DNA of 64,000 bases from an uncultured Aquimarina sp. (lineage in GTDB: Bacteria; Bacteroidota; Bacteroidia; Flavobacteriales; Flavobacteriaceae): the NCBI GenBank assembly GCA_947489195.1, contig CANLCT010000001.1, positions 124,001-188,000 of the forward strand, written 5' to 3'. Under the pieces are notes generated by a model. The model was not told where the DNA came from. It was given only the letters and a program-made list of their open reading frames with translations, and made no database searches. The position numbers were made by a program, and so were the translations under genes. Below, one piece after another: positions 1-8,554 of the stretch. The number at the start of each line of letters is the position of its first letter. Within the stretch, counting starts at the first letter, position 1.

Positions 1-243
1 GGAAGTTTCCAGTATTTTAATAATACTAAACAAGTTTTGGCATCTAAAGTAAGAACTGACTTTTTTCAAGGTAATTTAGGGTATGGATTTGATTTAAAAA
101 TTATCAAAAACCTTTTTCTTAAGAGTAACATTTCACTTGGTCTTATTTTAGAAGATCGGAAATTTAATTTTTCTTCAAATGACCCTAAAAAAAAGTTAGG
201 CTATTCTGGTATTGTTTCATTTGGTTTAAGATATCAATTATGA
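1..243 (+). CDS. C-terminal part of an outer-membrane beta-barrel protein (partial)
   Basis: The reading frame is open from the first base of the window, so this is the 3' part of a longer gene whose start lies outside. About 80 residues are visible. They alternate polar and hydrophobic residues in the manner of beta strands and end in GLRYQL, which suits the last strand of an outer-membrane barrel. The stop overlaps the ATG of the next gene (ATGA), so the two are probably co-transcribed. No specific family was recognised. Confidence 0.55.
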   Translation, partial: GSFQYFNNTKQVLASKVRTDFFQGNLGYGFDLKIIKNLFLKSNISLGLILEDRKFNFSSNDPKKKLGYSGIVSFGLRYQL

Positions 244-1151
244 GAGTTAGTTTATTCATATTTCTATCGATTCTATTGGCTTCTTGTGAGGATTTATCGG
301 TATTCAGAAGAGATCAGAAAAATATCCATTTCTCTAAAAACATTAGAAAAAAAGAGTTAATATCTTCAGGTGAAATAAAAGTAGTTACATGGAACATCAA
401 ATTAGGTTTTTGTCAAATCTGTGACCCTTTTAGTGATGATATCGGAGGGGATAAAAATCAATTAGACCAAATTGTAAATCTTATTAAAAAAATAAACCCC
501 GATATCATTTGTTTACAAGAAGTTGCTCACCAATATGCTCTGACTCTAGTAGAAAATCAAATAGAATATATTGCAAAAAAACTTAATTACAACTATGCCT
601 ATGGGGTAAATACTGCAATTCAAAACCCTAATAATCTTGAAGCAAATGGCTTTTCAGGGAATGCGATTTTGAGTAAATATGATATAGTTTCAATATCAAA
701 CGACACTACTAGATTTATTGATTTTTATAATCAGAACAATTGCTTATCAGCTAACATCAGAATTTCCGAAAATAACGAACTTACAATTCTAAATTCTCAT
801 TTAGCTAGTGGCTCTACTAACGCTGAAAAAAGACTTCAGATAAATAAAATATTAGAAATTGCGAAAAGAACTAATGAACCCAAAATAATTGCTGGAGACT
901 TTAATATTCCATACAGTACCAACAACGAATTTTTATCATTAATTCAAAAAGATTTCAGTAATACATTAGAAAACTCAAAGCTCTTAGATGATAATATTTT
1001 TACTTATGGAACTTTTGTGTCAGGTTCAATAATTGATTACATTTTTGTGTCCCCAGAACATTTCAGTATAAATACATCTTCTATTTCCCCTGAAAACTTA
1101 CGACATATTTCAGACCACTTTTCATATTTAACAACACTTATCATAAAATAA
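240..1151 (+). CDS. Secreted lipoprotein, endonuclease/exonuclease/phosphatase family
   Basis: A signal peptide ends in a lipobox (LLASC, Cys16), so the mature protein should be lipid-anchored in the envelope. From about residue 47 the protein follows the EEP (DNase I/sphingomyelinase-like) fold: VVTWNIKLG with Asn52, CLQEV with metal-binding Glu94, NSHLASG with His187, GDFN with Asp220 and Asn222, IDYIF with Asp266, and a final SDH (Asp292-His293). All catalytic positions of the family are present. The substrate could be DNA or a phosphoester and cannot be decided from sequence. It overlaps the upstream barrel gene and is 4 bp from the peptidase gene downstream. Confidence 0.8.
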   Translation: MRVSLFIFLSILLASCEDLSVFRRDQKNIHFSKNIRKKELISSGEIKVVTWNIKLGFCQICDPFSDDIGGDKNQLDQIVNLIKKINPDIICLQEVAHQYALTLVENQIEYIAKKLNYNYAYGVNTAIQNPNNLEANGFSGNAILSKYDIVSISNDTTRFIDFYNQNNCLSANIRISENNELTILNSHLASGSTNAEKRLQINKILEIAKRTNEPKIIAGDFNIPYSTNNEFLSLIQKDFSNTLENSKLLDDNIFTYGTFVSGSIIDYIFVSPEHFSINTSSISPENLRHISDHFSYLTTLIIK

Positions 1152-1155
1152 TTAT

Positions 1156-2973
1156 ATGGGAAAAATAGCACTTCTAGTTATGCTCTTGTTTTCATTTTCA
1201 ATGAAATCTAAAAGTTTGTATTATTTTACGGCTCAAAAAGAAGGGATCCATAATATACTCCTTCCAATAAATTTTGATTTAAAAGATTTTCATGTGAGCT
1301 TTAACAAAAGTAAAGTTGTTCCTTATATAATCTCTCAAAATGAACTTCGTGTATATTGTCCTCACAAAGGTAAATATCAGATAATTAAAGGCTACAAGAA
1401 GCACAATGCAAAGATTCGTCCTTTCGAAAAAATTTCAGAGAAAAATGATTATGTATATCCACTCAATAACTCAATGAATTTAAATCACTGGTTTCATAAA
1501 ATAGTTACTGATAAAAAGTCATTTAAAATAAAAATTGAAAAAGGAAAATATATGGATGAAAATAAGTTTGAAAACTTGACTTTTAAACTTTATAATTTCA
1601 GTGAAGGTAACACACCTATTATATTTAAAATAAATGGTAAAGAATATATCAAGAATATTAGATATAAGGAGGATCAGGATATAAATTTTTCGATCAAGGA
1701 TTACAGTAATCTTTTTAATATTGAAGTACTTCCATTAACTGGAAGAATAGGAATTAAGAGTATATATTACTCAACGAACAGTGATAGAAAAATTTTAGAG
1801 ACTAAAAATTTTGAAAAGTACACTTTTTCTGTTCCTTTAAAAGAGCTTAAAACTGATGATAGGTATAAATACTATGGCATTAATGAAAAGGGATTAAATT
1901 ATCTTGATAAGAACTCAACTAACATAAAAAGTTTTTTAATACAAAAGGAGCCTTATAAAGCACAATTAAAAGTAATTAATGATCTAAAAAATGTAACGTC
2001 TGGTAGTTCAATCGTATTATATAATTCATTTTATTATAATCAAAACAACATTAACTCTTTAAATGAATTACTACAAAAGATTGCTCCATTTTCTAATACT
2101 GTTTTTTTTGATGTTAATGACATTTATAATCATTACTCAAATAGTATCCCATCTGCCGATGGCTTAAAAAAATTCCTTCACTCGAAGCAACCTAAATATG
2201 TTTTAATATTAGGAGATGCTAGTGAAAGTGAAGAACAAAGCATTCCTTGTTTTTATTATATACAAGACAAAGGGAATACGAGAATTGAAACTGATTATAG
2301 TTATACATATAAAGTCGACCCTTCAAAGCCAAAATTTTCAATAGGAAGGCTTCCTTTTAATTCATCTATTAAACTAAATCAGTTTATAAAAAAGACTAAA
2401 GTTTTCTTGAATAAACAAAGTTCAAAATATTCCATCTATGATGATATCTCTGCTATAGAAGTAAATAATTTAAAAACAAAATGGGAAATTAAGTATAGGG
2501 CGTATAGCGATCAAAACATTATAAAAAAATATTTAAAAATAGATCCCATTATTCCTTTTATAAATGAGACTAATCCTAAGATATTTCAATTTTCAGGTCA
2601 TGCATCTTATACAGGTTGGAGTAAGAATCATAAAGTAGAGATTTCTGATTTTGAAAGCCTTGAAACAGGTAATCTTTTTGTTCTTATCGATTTGTCTTGT
2701 TGGACGGGAACATTTTCATATTATAAACGAAATTCTTTTGCAGAAAACTTATTAGAACTGGAGAACAAGGGGGCTATCTCAACTTTGTGCTCATCTGGCT
2801 ATACTCAAATTAGAGCATATAATCATATTACTAAAAAAATTCTCACTCAGAATGGAAGATGTATCGGTGATGTAATAAATAAAACAAAGGGTGAATTGTT
2901 TGAAAATGGAATTTTATCATTAGACGATATACATGCCTATAATTTATTAGGAATCCCAACATTAAAGCTTTAA
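1156..2973 (+). CDS. Gingipain-like cysteine peptidase, family C25
   Basis: The 605-residue protein has an N-terminal signal peptide (about residues 1-20). The C-terminal half carries the C25 catalytic pair: His482 in FSGHASYTGW and Cys515 in LIDLSCWTG. The 33-residue spacing is the same as in gingipain R. The protein ends shortly after the peptidase domain and shows no type IX secretion CTD or Ig-like tail, so how it is exported beyond the periplasm is unclear. It follows the EEP lipoprotein by 4 bp, which suggests a shared operon for secreted hydrolases. Whether it belongs to the element or to the chromosome cannot be decided. Confidence 0.8.
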   Translation: MGKIALLVMLLFSFSMKSKSLYYFTAQKEGIHNILLPINFDLKDFHVSFNKSKVVPYIISQNELRVYCPHKGKYQIIKGYKKHNAKIRPFEKISEKNDYVYPLNNSMNLNHWFHKIVTDKKSFKIKIEKGKYMDENKFENLTFKLYNFSEGNTPIIFKINGKEYIKNIRYKEDQDINFSIKDYSNLFNIEVLPLTGRIGIKSIYYSTNSDRKILETKNFEKYTFSVPLKELKTDDRYKYYGINEKGLNYLDKNSTNIKSFLIQKEPYKAQLKVINDLKNVTSGSSIVLYNSFYYNQNNINSLNELLQKIAPFSNTVFFDVNDIYNHYSNSIPSADGLKKFLHSKQPKYVLILGDASESEEQSIPCFYYIQDKGNTRIETDYSYTYKVDPSKPKFSIGRLPFNSSIKLNQFIKKTKVFLNKQSSKYSIYDDISAIEVNNLKTKWEIKYRAYSDQNIIKKYLKIDPIIPFINETNPKIFQFSGHASYTGWSKNHKVEISDFESLETGNLFVLIDLSCWTGTFSYYKRNSFAENLLELENKGAISTLCSSGYTQIRAYNHITKKILTQNGRCIGDVINKTKGELFENGILSLDDIHAYNLLGIPTLKL

Positions 2974-3333
2974 TTAAAATGAATATCATTAAAGGGGAGA
3001 CAGGAATTTTTGGATCAAGAATAATAATTCTTCATTCAGAAATTAGATGCTACCGCAAAAAACAAGAAAAAGCCAATGATTAATATAGTCCAAAATCTTT
3101 CGATGATTTTATATCAAAATTAAAAAGAGGAAGCTATAGCTATTATGGAATTAGTATTTTAGAAATTAGCCGTGAGAAAGGAAAATAATAAATGGAAATT
3201 TAGAAACTGCTTTATCCAATTGTTCCAAAAGTATAGCTCATAATGATCTCCTTTTTTTACTGTATTAAATGAATTTTAAAAAAAACTTAAATCCACCTAT
3301 ATATCTGTCTCTATCTAAATTTAAAAAAATAAT
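2974..3333. other. Gene-free stretch with decayed coding fragments
   Basis: Only short open stretches broken by stops are seen here, for example a run of about 33 codons starting near 2980. No RNA gene or clear terminator was recognised. The sequence looks like decayed coding DNA. Confidence 0.4.
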
Positions 3334-3657
3334 ATGAAAGAACAATCAATTGAAATCTGTGAAATTATACACACAAAAACAGGATTTTTTTTTAATGGTT
3401 TTTGTCTTAATGAAACTTCAATCCCTAGCAAAAACATGTTGTCAGCTAATAATTCAAAGCGATTTATTACTAGAAAAAGAAGTGATCTAGAAATTATTGA
3501 TTCTGTATTTCAAGGACACACTATATTAATAGGAGAAAAAGAGTATGTTCATAATCATATTGTATATAAAGGCAGTGATATTTATAAAAAGCTTTCAGAA
3601 TACTATAAGGAAATAGACTATTTACCTATTGAAGATTTCCATGTAAAAAGATTATAA
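3334..3657 (+). CDS. Hypothetical protein, 107 residues
   Basis: A single soluble-looking protein with no signal peptide or membrane segment and no recognised domain. It starts at an ATG preceded by an A-rich leader and lies alone between two decayed stretches. It may be a surviving gene or the remnant of a longer one. Function unknown. Confidence 0.4.
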   Translation: MKEQSIEICEIIHTKTGFFFNGFCLNETSIPSKNMLSANNSKRFITRKRSDLEIIDSVFQGHTILIGEKEYVHNHIVYKGSDIYKKLSEYYKEIDYLPIEDFHVKRL

Positions 3658-4183
3658 TTCTACGCATGGCACATTTTGGAATCTAAAAAATATAACCAGG
3701 AACGTTTAGGAAATTACAATACAGATTTTTTAATGAGAACAGTCTTTAAAGGCTTAAAAAATATTTGATAGCTAGAAAGAAAAACACACGAAAGAATACA
3801 CATCAAAAAAAGCATTTTAAAACGCTAAAAATACCAAGAGCCAAAGACGAATCAGATTAGGTTATTTTGAAAATTATAAATTGAACCCAAGATCTCAGTC
3901 ATTTTAATCTGGAATTCATCATTATAAAGCTACTTTAATAACTAGAATTTCTATTACATCTTGGGTCTTCTAGTTTCAAAATTGAATCAATAATGTTTCA
4001 TTTAATTTTTTACCAATTTTATAGAAAATAGTGATGTCAAAAAGTTAAACGGTATTCATAAATAATATTATATTTATCACCGCTAATTGGTTAAAAACTA
4101 ATGTATAAAAACTAGATGGGCTTTTAAGAGAGTTACTATTTCAAGGGTATTTTAAAGAAATTAATAACTATAAACCATACCCT
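3658..4183. other. Gene-free stretch with an imperfect inverted repeat
   Basis: No open frame of note. The stretch contains an imperfect inverted repeat at about 3865-3981. Its best-conserved arms are ACCCAAGAT (3885-3893) and ATCTTGGGT (3958-3966), with an outer pair TTTTGAAA / TTTCAAAA. This could be a remnant of a mobile-element end or a structured transcript. Nothing else is recognised. Confidence 0.4.
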
Positions 4184-4363
4184 ATGAAAAAATTGATTTT
4201 CACATTAGCACCGTACATTTTATTATATGTTTTAGCCACTTTTTTTGTATCCTGTTCTCCTGACAAGGAAGCTTTAGAACAAAAAAATGAACTTGAGAGT
4301 TTAACAGAGGATGTTGATTTCGTTTCCCCTGTACTACCAAGAAGGCGCGGATTTAGACCTTAA
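4184..4363 (+). CDS. Small lipoprotein, 59 residues
   Basis: The ATG at 4184 opens a 59-codon frame ending TAA at 4361-4363. It encodes a hydrophobic signal sequence followed by FFVSCSPDKE, a convincing lipobox with the lipidated Cys at about residue 24. The rest is a short acidic tail ending in RRRGFRP. It is 9 bp from the following membrane-protein gene, so the two are likely co-transcribed. Function unknown. Such small lipoproteins at the edge of temperate elements sometimes act in superinfection exclusion, but nothing here proves that. Confidence 0.55.
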   Translation: MKKLIFTLAPYILLYVLATFFVSCSPDKEALEQKNELESLTEDVDFVSPVLPRRRGFRP

Positions 4364-4372
4364 ATAGAATAG

Positions 4373-4897
4373 ATGTTTTCAAATACACGTACCAAATTGA
4401 AACTTAAATATAATGCGAGACTCGTATTTAACAGAAAGGTTCGTGTATTTGGATCTATTATAATGATACTTAGCTGTTTTCCCTGTTTTTTACACTTAGT
4501 ATTCGATCATGATTCAACCGAAGAATATTTTGGATGGTATAATCAATATACATTTTTTGTTTTGTTCGGGCTTTGGATGACAGCAGCTATGATTATTGTT
4601 GGTTTTGCGCTTCAAGCATATTACACTTCGGTAATTCCAGTCGCATTTGTCTCTATATTAGCCTTTATTGAACTCTACACCAAGTATCTTGAACATAATA
4701 TTTATGCGAATATTTCGTATTCCATTATTTTAACTTTATTGGTGGTACTCGTCTGGAGAAGAATTTCCCGTTCTGAAATGTATCTAGACGATGCAAGTGA
4801 AAAATTGAACGAGCAGATTGAGGTAACTAACAATATTTTGAATGAAATTGCAGAATTAGAAAAAGAACAATCGCTTCTAATTAATTCACAAGACTGA
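4373..4897 (+). CDS. Four-span membrane protein with C-terminal coiled coil
   Basis: About residues 22-140 contain four hydrophobic segments separated by short loops. The last 35 residues form a Glu/Leu/Ile-rich coiled coil (EKLNEQIEVTNNILNEIAEL). No family was recognised. It sits between a small lipoprotein and a coiled-coil protein in one plus-strand operon beside the element's repressor, in the place where lysogenic-conversion or exclusion genes are often found. Confidence 0.55.
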   Translation: MFSNTRTKLKLKYNARLVFNRKVRVFGSIIMILSCFPCFLHLVFDHDSTEEYFGWYNQYTFFVLFGLWMTAAMIIVGFALQAYYTSVIPVAFVSILAFIELYTKYLEHNIYANISYSIILTLLVVLVWRRISRSEMYLDDASEKLNEQIEVTNNILNEIAELEKEQSLLINSQD

Positions 4898-4919
4898 ATT
4901 ATCAAAAAATTAAGCATGT

Positions 4920-5237
4920 ATGGGAGTGTCACCTAAAAAACAAGAAAAAGCAGATAGGCTACAGCACTTACAGACAAAAAAAATGTATTTGCTCAAAAAA
5001 CTTATCAGAAGTATAAAAACATCGGAAGAGATAAGAAATACTAAATTCTATGTAGATATTATAGAATCCGTTAAAAGTGAGATCGAATTTCTCAAAGAGT
5101 TGACTGACATTGAGAAACTTCTAGAAGATGAAATAGTTGATTTAGATAGAGAAATAAACCAAAAGAAACGATTATTCTTAAAGCTCTCGGATGATAAATA
5201 TCTTGAAAATTTATTACTTAAAGAGTTATCACCCTAG
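4920..5237 (+). CDS. Coiled-coil protein, 105 residues
   Basis: A highly charged, almost wholly helical protein (Lys/Glu/Leu heptads) without membrane segments. It follows the membrane protein by 22 bp and its 3' end overlaps the convergent repressor gene by 4 bp, so the two transcripts are antisense at their ends. Together with the coiled-coil tail of the preceding protein it may form a complex. Function unknown. Confidence 0.5.
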   Translation: MGVSPKKQEKADRLQHLQTKKMYLLKKLIRSIKTSEEIRNTKFYVDIIESVKSEIEFLKELTDIEKLLEDEIVDLDREINQKKRLFLKLSDDKYLENLLLKELSP

Positions 5238-5695
5238 TCCTTCGATTCTTTCTGTTCTATTGCTTCATTTAAAAACTCAAGAACACCTTGCTTCTTTATG
5301 CGATTTTTGTACATATTAAAAGCATTGAAGTTTTCTAAAACATGTTCATATTTATTCAAAACCATTACAACGCTCATAGCATCTTTTTCAGAAATAATAC
5401 CATTTTTTAAATCTTCTCTATTTTCGAAGATAGATTCCGAGATATAAGGATTCTCTTTTTCGATATGGGCTTTTTCAGGTAAAACGTCGGGATCAATTTT
5501 TCCACTTTGATATAACTCATCGGTAAGTTCGTTAAGATATAGATCTATGGCATTTACCTTTTGCGGGTCAGGCGTTGTTAATTCTTTTAGATAATTACCT
5601 ATCGTCGTCTGGGAGATTCCCGTCTCCTTAAATATACGATAAGGTTTTGTATAATTATTTTCTATGAAAAATCGTAATCTTTCGGTAAAATCCAT
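5234..5695 (-). CDS. Helix-turn-helix repressor-like regulator
   Basis: The 153-residue protein opens with an XRE/lambda-repressor-like helix-turn-helix (about residues 15-45: RIFKETGISQTTIGNYLKEL). A C-terminal part of about 100 residues is helical and probably serves for oligomerisation. Immediately upstream of its start lie three TTGGAGT half-sites (5731-5768) in alternating orientation, which fits autoregulation. Divergent DNA to the right leads to a possible small ORF and hairpins. It is the best candidate for the lysogeny repressor of the element. No peptidase (LexA/CI-type) motif was seen, so induction may be indirect. Confidence 0.65.
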   Translation of the reverse strand: MDFTERLRFFIENNYTKPYRIFKETGISQTTIGNYLKELTTPDPQKVNAIDLYLNELTDELYQSGKIDPDVLPEKAHIEKENPYISESIFENREDLKNGIISEKDAMSVVMVLNKYEHVLENFNAFNMYKNRIKKQGVLEFLNEAIEQKESKD

Positions 5696-5730
5696 GAGTT
5701 AGTTATTTGTAATTGTTTTAAATTACAATA

Positions 5731-5768
5731 TTGGAGTATAATATTTTAAAAAACTCCAACTTTGGAGT
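5731..5768. promoter_or_regulatory. Predicted operator: three TTGGAGT half-sites
   Basis: TTGGAGT occurs at 5731-5737 and 5762-5768 and its complement ACTCCAA at 5753-5759. This forms one wide inverted repeat and one tight one (ACTCCAA-CT-TTGGAGT). The sites lie 36-73 bp upstream of the repressor-like gene (start 5695). The arrangement is typical of a dimeric repressor controlling divergent transcription. Confidence 0.6.
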
Positions 5769-5874
5769 ATATTTACGTAAGTAAAAACCTCTTTTTCAAA
5801 TATACATAAACTTACAATAGTTGCAATTTTCGAAACGTCTTCGAAACAATTTTACATTAAAATGTTTAAAAGAT

Positions 5875-6009
5875 ATGAAACATATAAATAGAGTTACGAA
5901 TACATCTTACAACAATAAAGATGTCTCAGCGAAAAAAAAATATGATATTCAATTTAAAGGAAAGGTAAATAGCGTCTGTATACCAAACATGAATTTTATC
6001 AAAATTTAA
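5875..6009 (+). CDS. Possible small basic protein, 44 residues
   Basis: An ATG at 5875 opens a 44-codon, Lys/Asn-rich frame in the position where a Cro-like gene would be expected, divergent from the repressor and downstream of its operators. No helix-turn-helix is visible and the composition could arise by chance in AT-rich DNA. The frame extends further upstream to a TTG at 5821. Confidence 0.22.
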   Translation: MKHINRVTNTSYNNKDVSAKKKYDIQFKGKVNSVCIPNMNFIKI

Positions 6010-6240
6010 AGCTTTATATGTTTAGGGAATTATAGTTTTTGATTAGTTGGATATATCTTTTCGAGTGGAGTAGATTGGTTAAAATTGCCGTTTTTGACTG
6101 TCCCTAATACGCCCCCCAAGTCCGATCTAAAAAGCTCCACTCAAAAGATGTAGTAAGTACTAGTAACAATAGTATGAATATTTTAATTAAGATACAATGA
6201 GTTAGAGTGTGATAGTTGGTTACTTCACATACTTTTGGAG
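6010..6240 (+). ncRNA. Structured non-coding region with 15-bp stem
   Basis: The arms 6055-6070 (ATCTTTTCGAGTGGAG) and 6135-6149 (CTCCACTCAAAAGAT) pair over 15 bp with one bulged C. They enclose about 64 nt, including an unusually C-rich patch (ACGCCCCCCAAG). No ORF covers it. Hairpins and a terminator follow at 6241-6301, so a plus-strand small RNA running from the divergent repressor promoter to that terminator is plausible. Alternatively it is a DNA site used by the element, such as a packaging or replication site. Confidence 0.35.
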
Positions 6241-6309
6241 GATTGCAATGCTTGTTGTTTAATAGTTGCAATCAGAAAGGAGTGTTTTAAACACTCCTTT
6301 CATTTTTTG
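6241..6309 (+). terminator. Tandem hairpins with plus-strand terminator
   Basis: The first hairpin is GATTGCAA (6241-6248) with TTGCAATC (6266-6273). The second is a perfect 13-bp stem, GAAAGGAGTGTTT (6275-6287) with AAACACTCCTTTC (6289-6301), followed on the plus strand by a T-run (6303-6308). It would end plus-strand transcripts from the repressor/ncRNA side. The stem can also stop the minus-strand virion operon, which ends at 6337. Confidence 0.65.
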
Positions 6310-6336
6310 GAATTAAATATTTTAAGTTTCCTTTAA

Positions 6337-7053
6337 TCATCCATCCAAATTATTATTTGTTATTGCTGTAATGAATACTTCTGGAGTATTAATTGCGTTC
6401 CAATAGGGGACTAAATTTCTACCTTCTGCTGGGTTATCAATAACTTCAAATGATCCTAAGTTTTCAATTTCATAATTAAAATCATCTTGATCAACTCTAG
6501 TTATTGTAACATTAGAAGCTATTTGTCCTGAATTTTCAAAAGTAACTTTATAAAAATTATCTTCTTCAAAAATAACTGTTGCTCCTATATTTTGTTCCCA
6601 ATTTGATTCGCCTCCTCCACCTATTAAACGTTGAAATCGGCCATTGTCATAAAAGAATTGAATTTCTCCAGCAAATAAAGCTTGTGAACCTAGGTTATTT
6701 ACATTAATTGCCTCACTTCCAATTCCAAATAAAAAAGATGTATTTACTGATCTTACATTAAAAACAAAGCTAAATGAAAGATTACTTCCTCTACTCCAAG
6801 GAAATCTTCCAAATTTAACACCTCTTCCAAAAAATGACCCTGTACCTCCTGCCCATAATCCTCTTTCAGTATTTTGAAAAATCTCCGTGCCAATTGTCAC
6901 TTCCAATCCTAGAAATTCGATTGGAAAACGTCTTAAATCAACCCATTCCACTGCTACTTGATCATTGATTTCATTGTTAGTGTCGTTCACAATTTCTTGT
7001 TGAACAATTATTACATTTCTACCTCTTATTAGTCTTGGTGTAAAGCTTCTCAT
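6337..7053 (-). CDS. Candidate spike or receptor-binding protein (lectin-like beta fold)
   Basis: 238 residues, rich in beta strands, Gly and aromatic residues (WAGGTGSFFGRGVKFGRFPW), and without signal or membrane segments. The pattern suggests a concanavalin/LamG-like beta sandwich, but no family match can be claimed. It is the last gene of the virion operon, follows another beta-rich protein by 1 bp, and lies at the operon end where host-recognition proteins are often encoded. A role as surface spike is inferred from composition and position only. Confidence 0.45.
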   Translation of the reverse strand: MRSFTPRLIRGRNVIIVQQEIVNDTNNEINDQVAVEWVDLRRFPIEFLGLEVTIGTEIFQNTERGLWAGGTGSFFGRGVKFGRFPWSRGSNLSFSFVFNVRSVNTSFLFGIGSEAINVNNLGSQALFAGEIQFFYDNGRFQRLIGGGGESNWEQNIGATVIFEEDNFYKVTFENSGQIASNVTITRVDQDDFNYEIENLGSFEVIDNPAEGRNLVPYWNAINTPEVFITAITNNNLDG

Positions 7054-7054
7054 A

Positions 7055-7525
7055 CTAACTAAATTGAGGTGTTATATCTAGAGGTGTTACATCGCTTTCA
7101 TTAGGTTGAACAGCAATAATATTATTAGAATTCTTAAAATACTGAACTTGTATTCGATGAGTTTTATCTGCTTCTATTCCAATAGTTCTAAAATTCAATA
7201 AATGAGTTCTACCTTTAATCCTATAAACATCATTATCACCCAAGCCGAAACCAATAGCTATGGTTGGAGTACTACCATTTTCTTTAAAACGAATTACTCT
7301 TGATAAATCGGAAGCTGTTTTATCAGCTTCCACCATAACTATAGCTGAAGTAGCATTAATAGGTACAGTAAGTCTATTCTGCAGGTTACCTATAGATATG
7401 GTCTCAAAACCTCCTGATTGTTCAGGAATACATGTTTCATTTTGATCAGATAATGTTCTAATTATTTGTGCTAAAGCCAACTCATTGTTGGCCATTTCAA
7501 CACAATCGAGGTCTGAATTATACAT
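7055..7525 (-). CDS. Beta-rich protein, possible spike base
   Basis: 156 residues. A short helical N-terminus is followed by about 120 residues of regular beta strands (LTVPINATSAIVMVEAD, HRIQVQYFKNSNNIIAV), as in small jelly-roll or fibre-head domains. No membrane segment. It is coupled to the putative spike gene downstream by a 1-bp gap. I infer that the two form the receptor-binding apparatus of the particle. The family is not recognised. Confidence 0.4.
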   Translation of the reverse strand: MYNSDLDCVEMANNELALAQIIRTLSDQNETCIPEQSGGFETISIGNLQNRLTVPINATSAIVMVEADKTASDLSRVIRFKENGSTPTIAIGFGLGDNDVYRIKGRTHLLNFRTIGIEADKTHRIQVQYFKNSNNIIAVQPNESDVTPLDITPQFS

Positions 7526-7560
7526 TTGTGCGTTTTATTTATTAGCTGATATTATCGGTA

Positions 7561-8061
7561 TTATATAAATGGGTTAATAGGGGGGAGTGTTCCTTTTGGA
7601 TATCCCCAAGCTACATACTGTGATTTATCTTCATCTACATCTAAATGAATAAAAGTATTAGCAATGCCCATTCTTTTAAACCCTATTTTGTGAGCTAGTG
7701 TTACTAAATGATTTCTTATTGTAATAGAAGGGATTTTTATATCTACAGCTTTACACTTAGGTGTTTTATGAGAAGAATTATTAACTCCTCCTACTTTTTT
7801 ATTCCAATAAGGGGTTCTTATTCCTGAAGAAATCCATTGAAAGATAGGATACCCTGATTGAGCTTCTAAATCAATAAGCATAGCTAGTAGCTTAGAGTCG
7901 ATACATTGTCCTGAACCTTTTAAGTCGGGGCTATCAAAAACTGAAAGATCAATTTTAACTTTTTTTGTTTTCCTTAAAATTTTTCGGATCAAAAAAAAAG
8001 AGCCTACAGTTATAATAGCTGTTCCTATACCTACATAGATTTCTTCTTTTTTAACCTCCAT
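7561..8061 (-). CDS. Membrane-anchored M15-type peptidoglycan peptidase
   Basis: An N-terminal membrane span (about residues 8-26) precedes an M15/VanY-like peptidase domain. SSGIRTPYWNKKVGG, NSSHKTPKCKAVDI (His and Asp metal ligands) and FIHLDVD (second His) match the M15_3 pattern of L-Ala-D-Glu or D-Ala-D-Ala peptidases. Phage enzymes of this type cut peptide cross-links for entry or lysis. The membrane anchor fits a virion-associated lysin carried in an internal membrane, or an endolysin held in the cell membrane. The holin-like and spanin-like genes are its upstream neighbours. Confidence 0.7.
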   Translation of the reverse strand: MEVKKEEIYVGIGTAIITVGSFFLIRKILRKTKKVKIDLSVFDSPDLKGSGQCIDSKLLAMLIDLEAQSGYPIFQWISSGIRTPYWNKKVGGVNNSSHKTPKCKAVDIKIPSITIRNHLVTLAHKIGFKRMGIANTFIHLDVDEDKSQYVAWGYPKGTLPPINPFI

Positions 8062-8214
8062 TTAAATTTTAGATTTACCACACCCGCATCCACATGACTT
8101 TGTAGATTTCTTTTTTAACTTCATATATAACTCTGTACCAATTTGGATGCTACTTAAGACTACAAAAGCTCCAAAAAGGTAATTTAATGTTCTAGTTCCT
8201 TTATTTATATTCAT
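8062..8214 (-). CDS. Small one-span protein with Cys-rich tail, 50 residues
   Basis: ATG at 8214, TAA at 8062-8064. A hydrophobic helix (LNYLFGAFVVLSSIQIG) is followed by a Lys-rich stretch and the cluster CGCGCG near the C-terminus, which could bind metal or form disulfides. It fits tightly between the M15 peptidase gene (next to its stop) and the upstream coiled-coil gene. Function unknown. It resembles the other single-span proteins of this operon in size and layout. Confidence 0.55.
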   Translation of the reverse strand: MNINKGTRTLNYLFGAFVVLSSIQIGTELYMKLKKKSTKSCGCGCGKSKI

Positions 8215-8255
8215 AAACTATATTTGTTTTATTTCTTTTAATTTTTAGCAGATTA

Positions 8256-8543
8256 TTAATTTACGTACCTTCTTCGTAATTCATTAATCTCTTCTCTTTG
8301 CTTTACAATTGTTACTTGCATTTTAGCATTTTGGGCTTCGAGTTCGGCAATTCTCTTTTCCATTTTTTCTGACCATTGCATCCAGTTGCCTACAACTAAA
8401 TCATTAGCTCTGGCATCTAGATTTCTTACTTCTGCACTCTTTAATTTCTTTTGAGCACTATATTGCACTAAAAACTCTATTAGTTTCCAAAACCCTGTAG
8501 CTCCAAAAACGATTACTAATACTTGTAAAATTTCTCCCTTCAT
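8256..8543 (-). CDS. One-span membrane protein with coiled coil
   Basis: 95 residues. An N-terminal membrane segment (about 5-25) is followed by a charged coiled coil up to the end (KMEKRIAELEAQNAKMQVT). The layout resembles inner-membrane spanins and some membrane-virus structural proteins. It lies between the holin/spanin-like group and the M15 peptidase, so a lysis role is possible. No family assigned. Confidence 0.5.
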   Translation of the reverse strand: MKGEILQVLVIVFGATGFWKLIEFLVQYSAQKKLKSAEVRNLDARANDLVVGNWMQWSEKMEKRIAELEAQNAKMQVTIVKQREEINELRRRYVN

Positions 8544-8554
8544 AATATCAAAAA

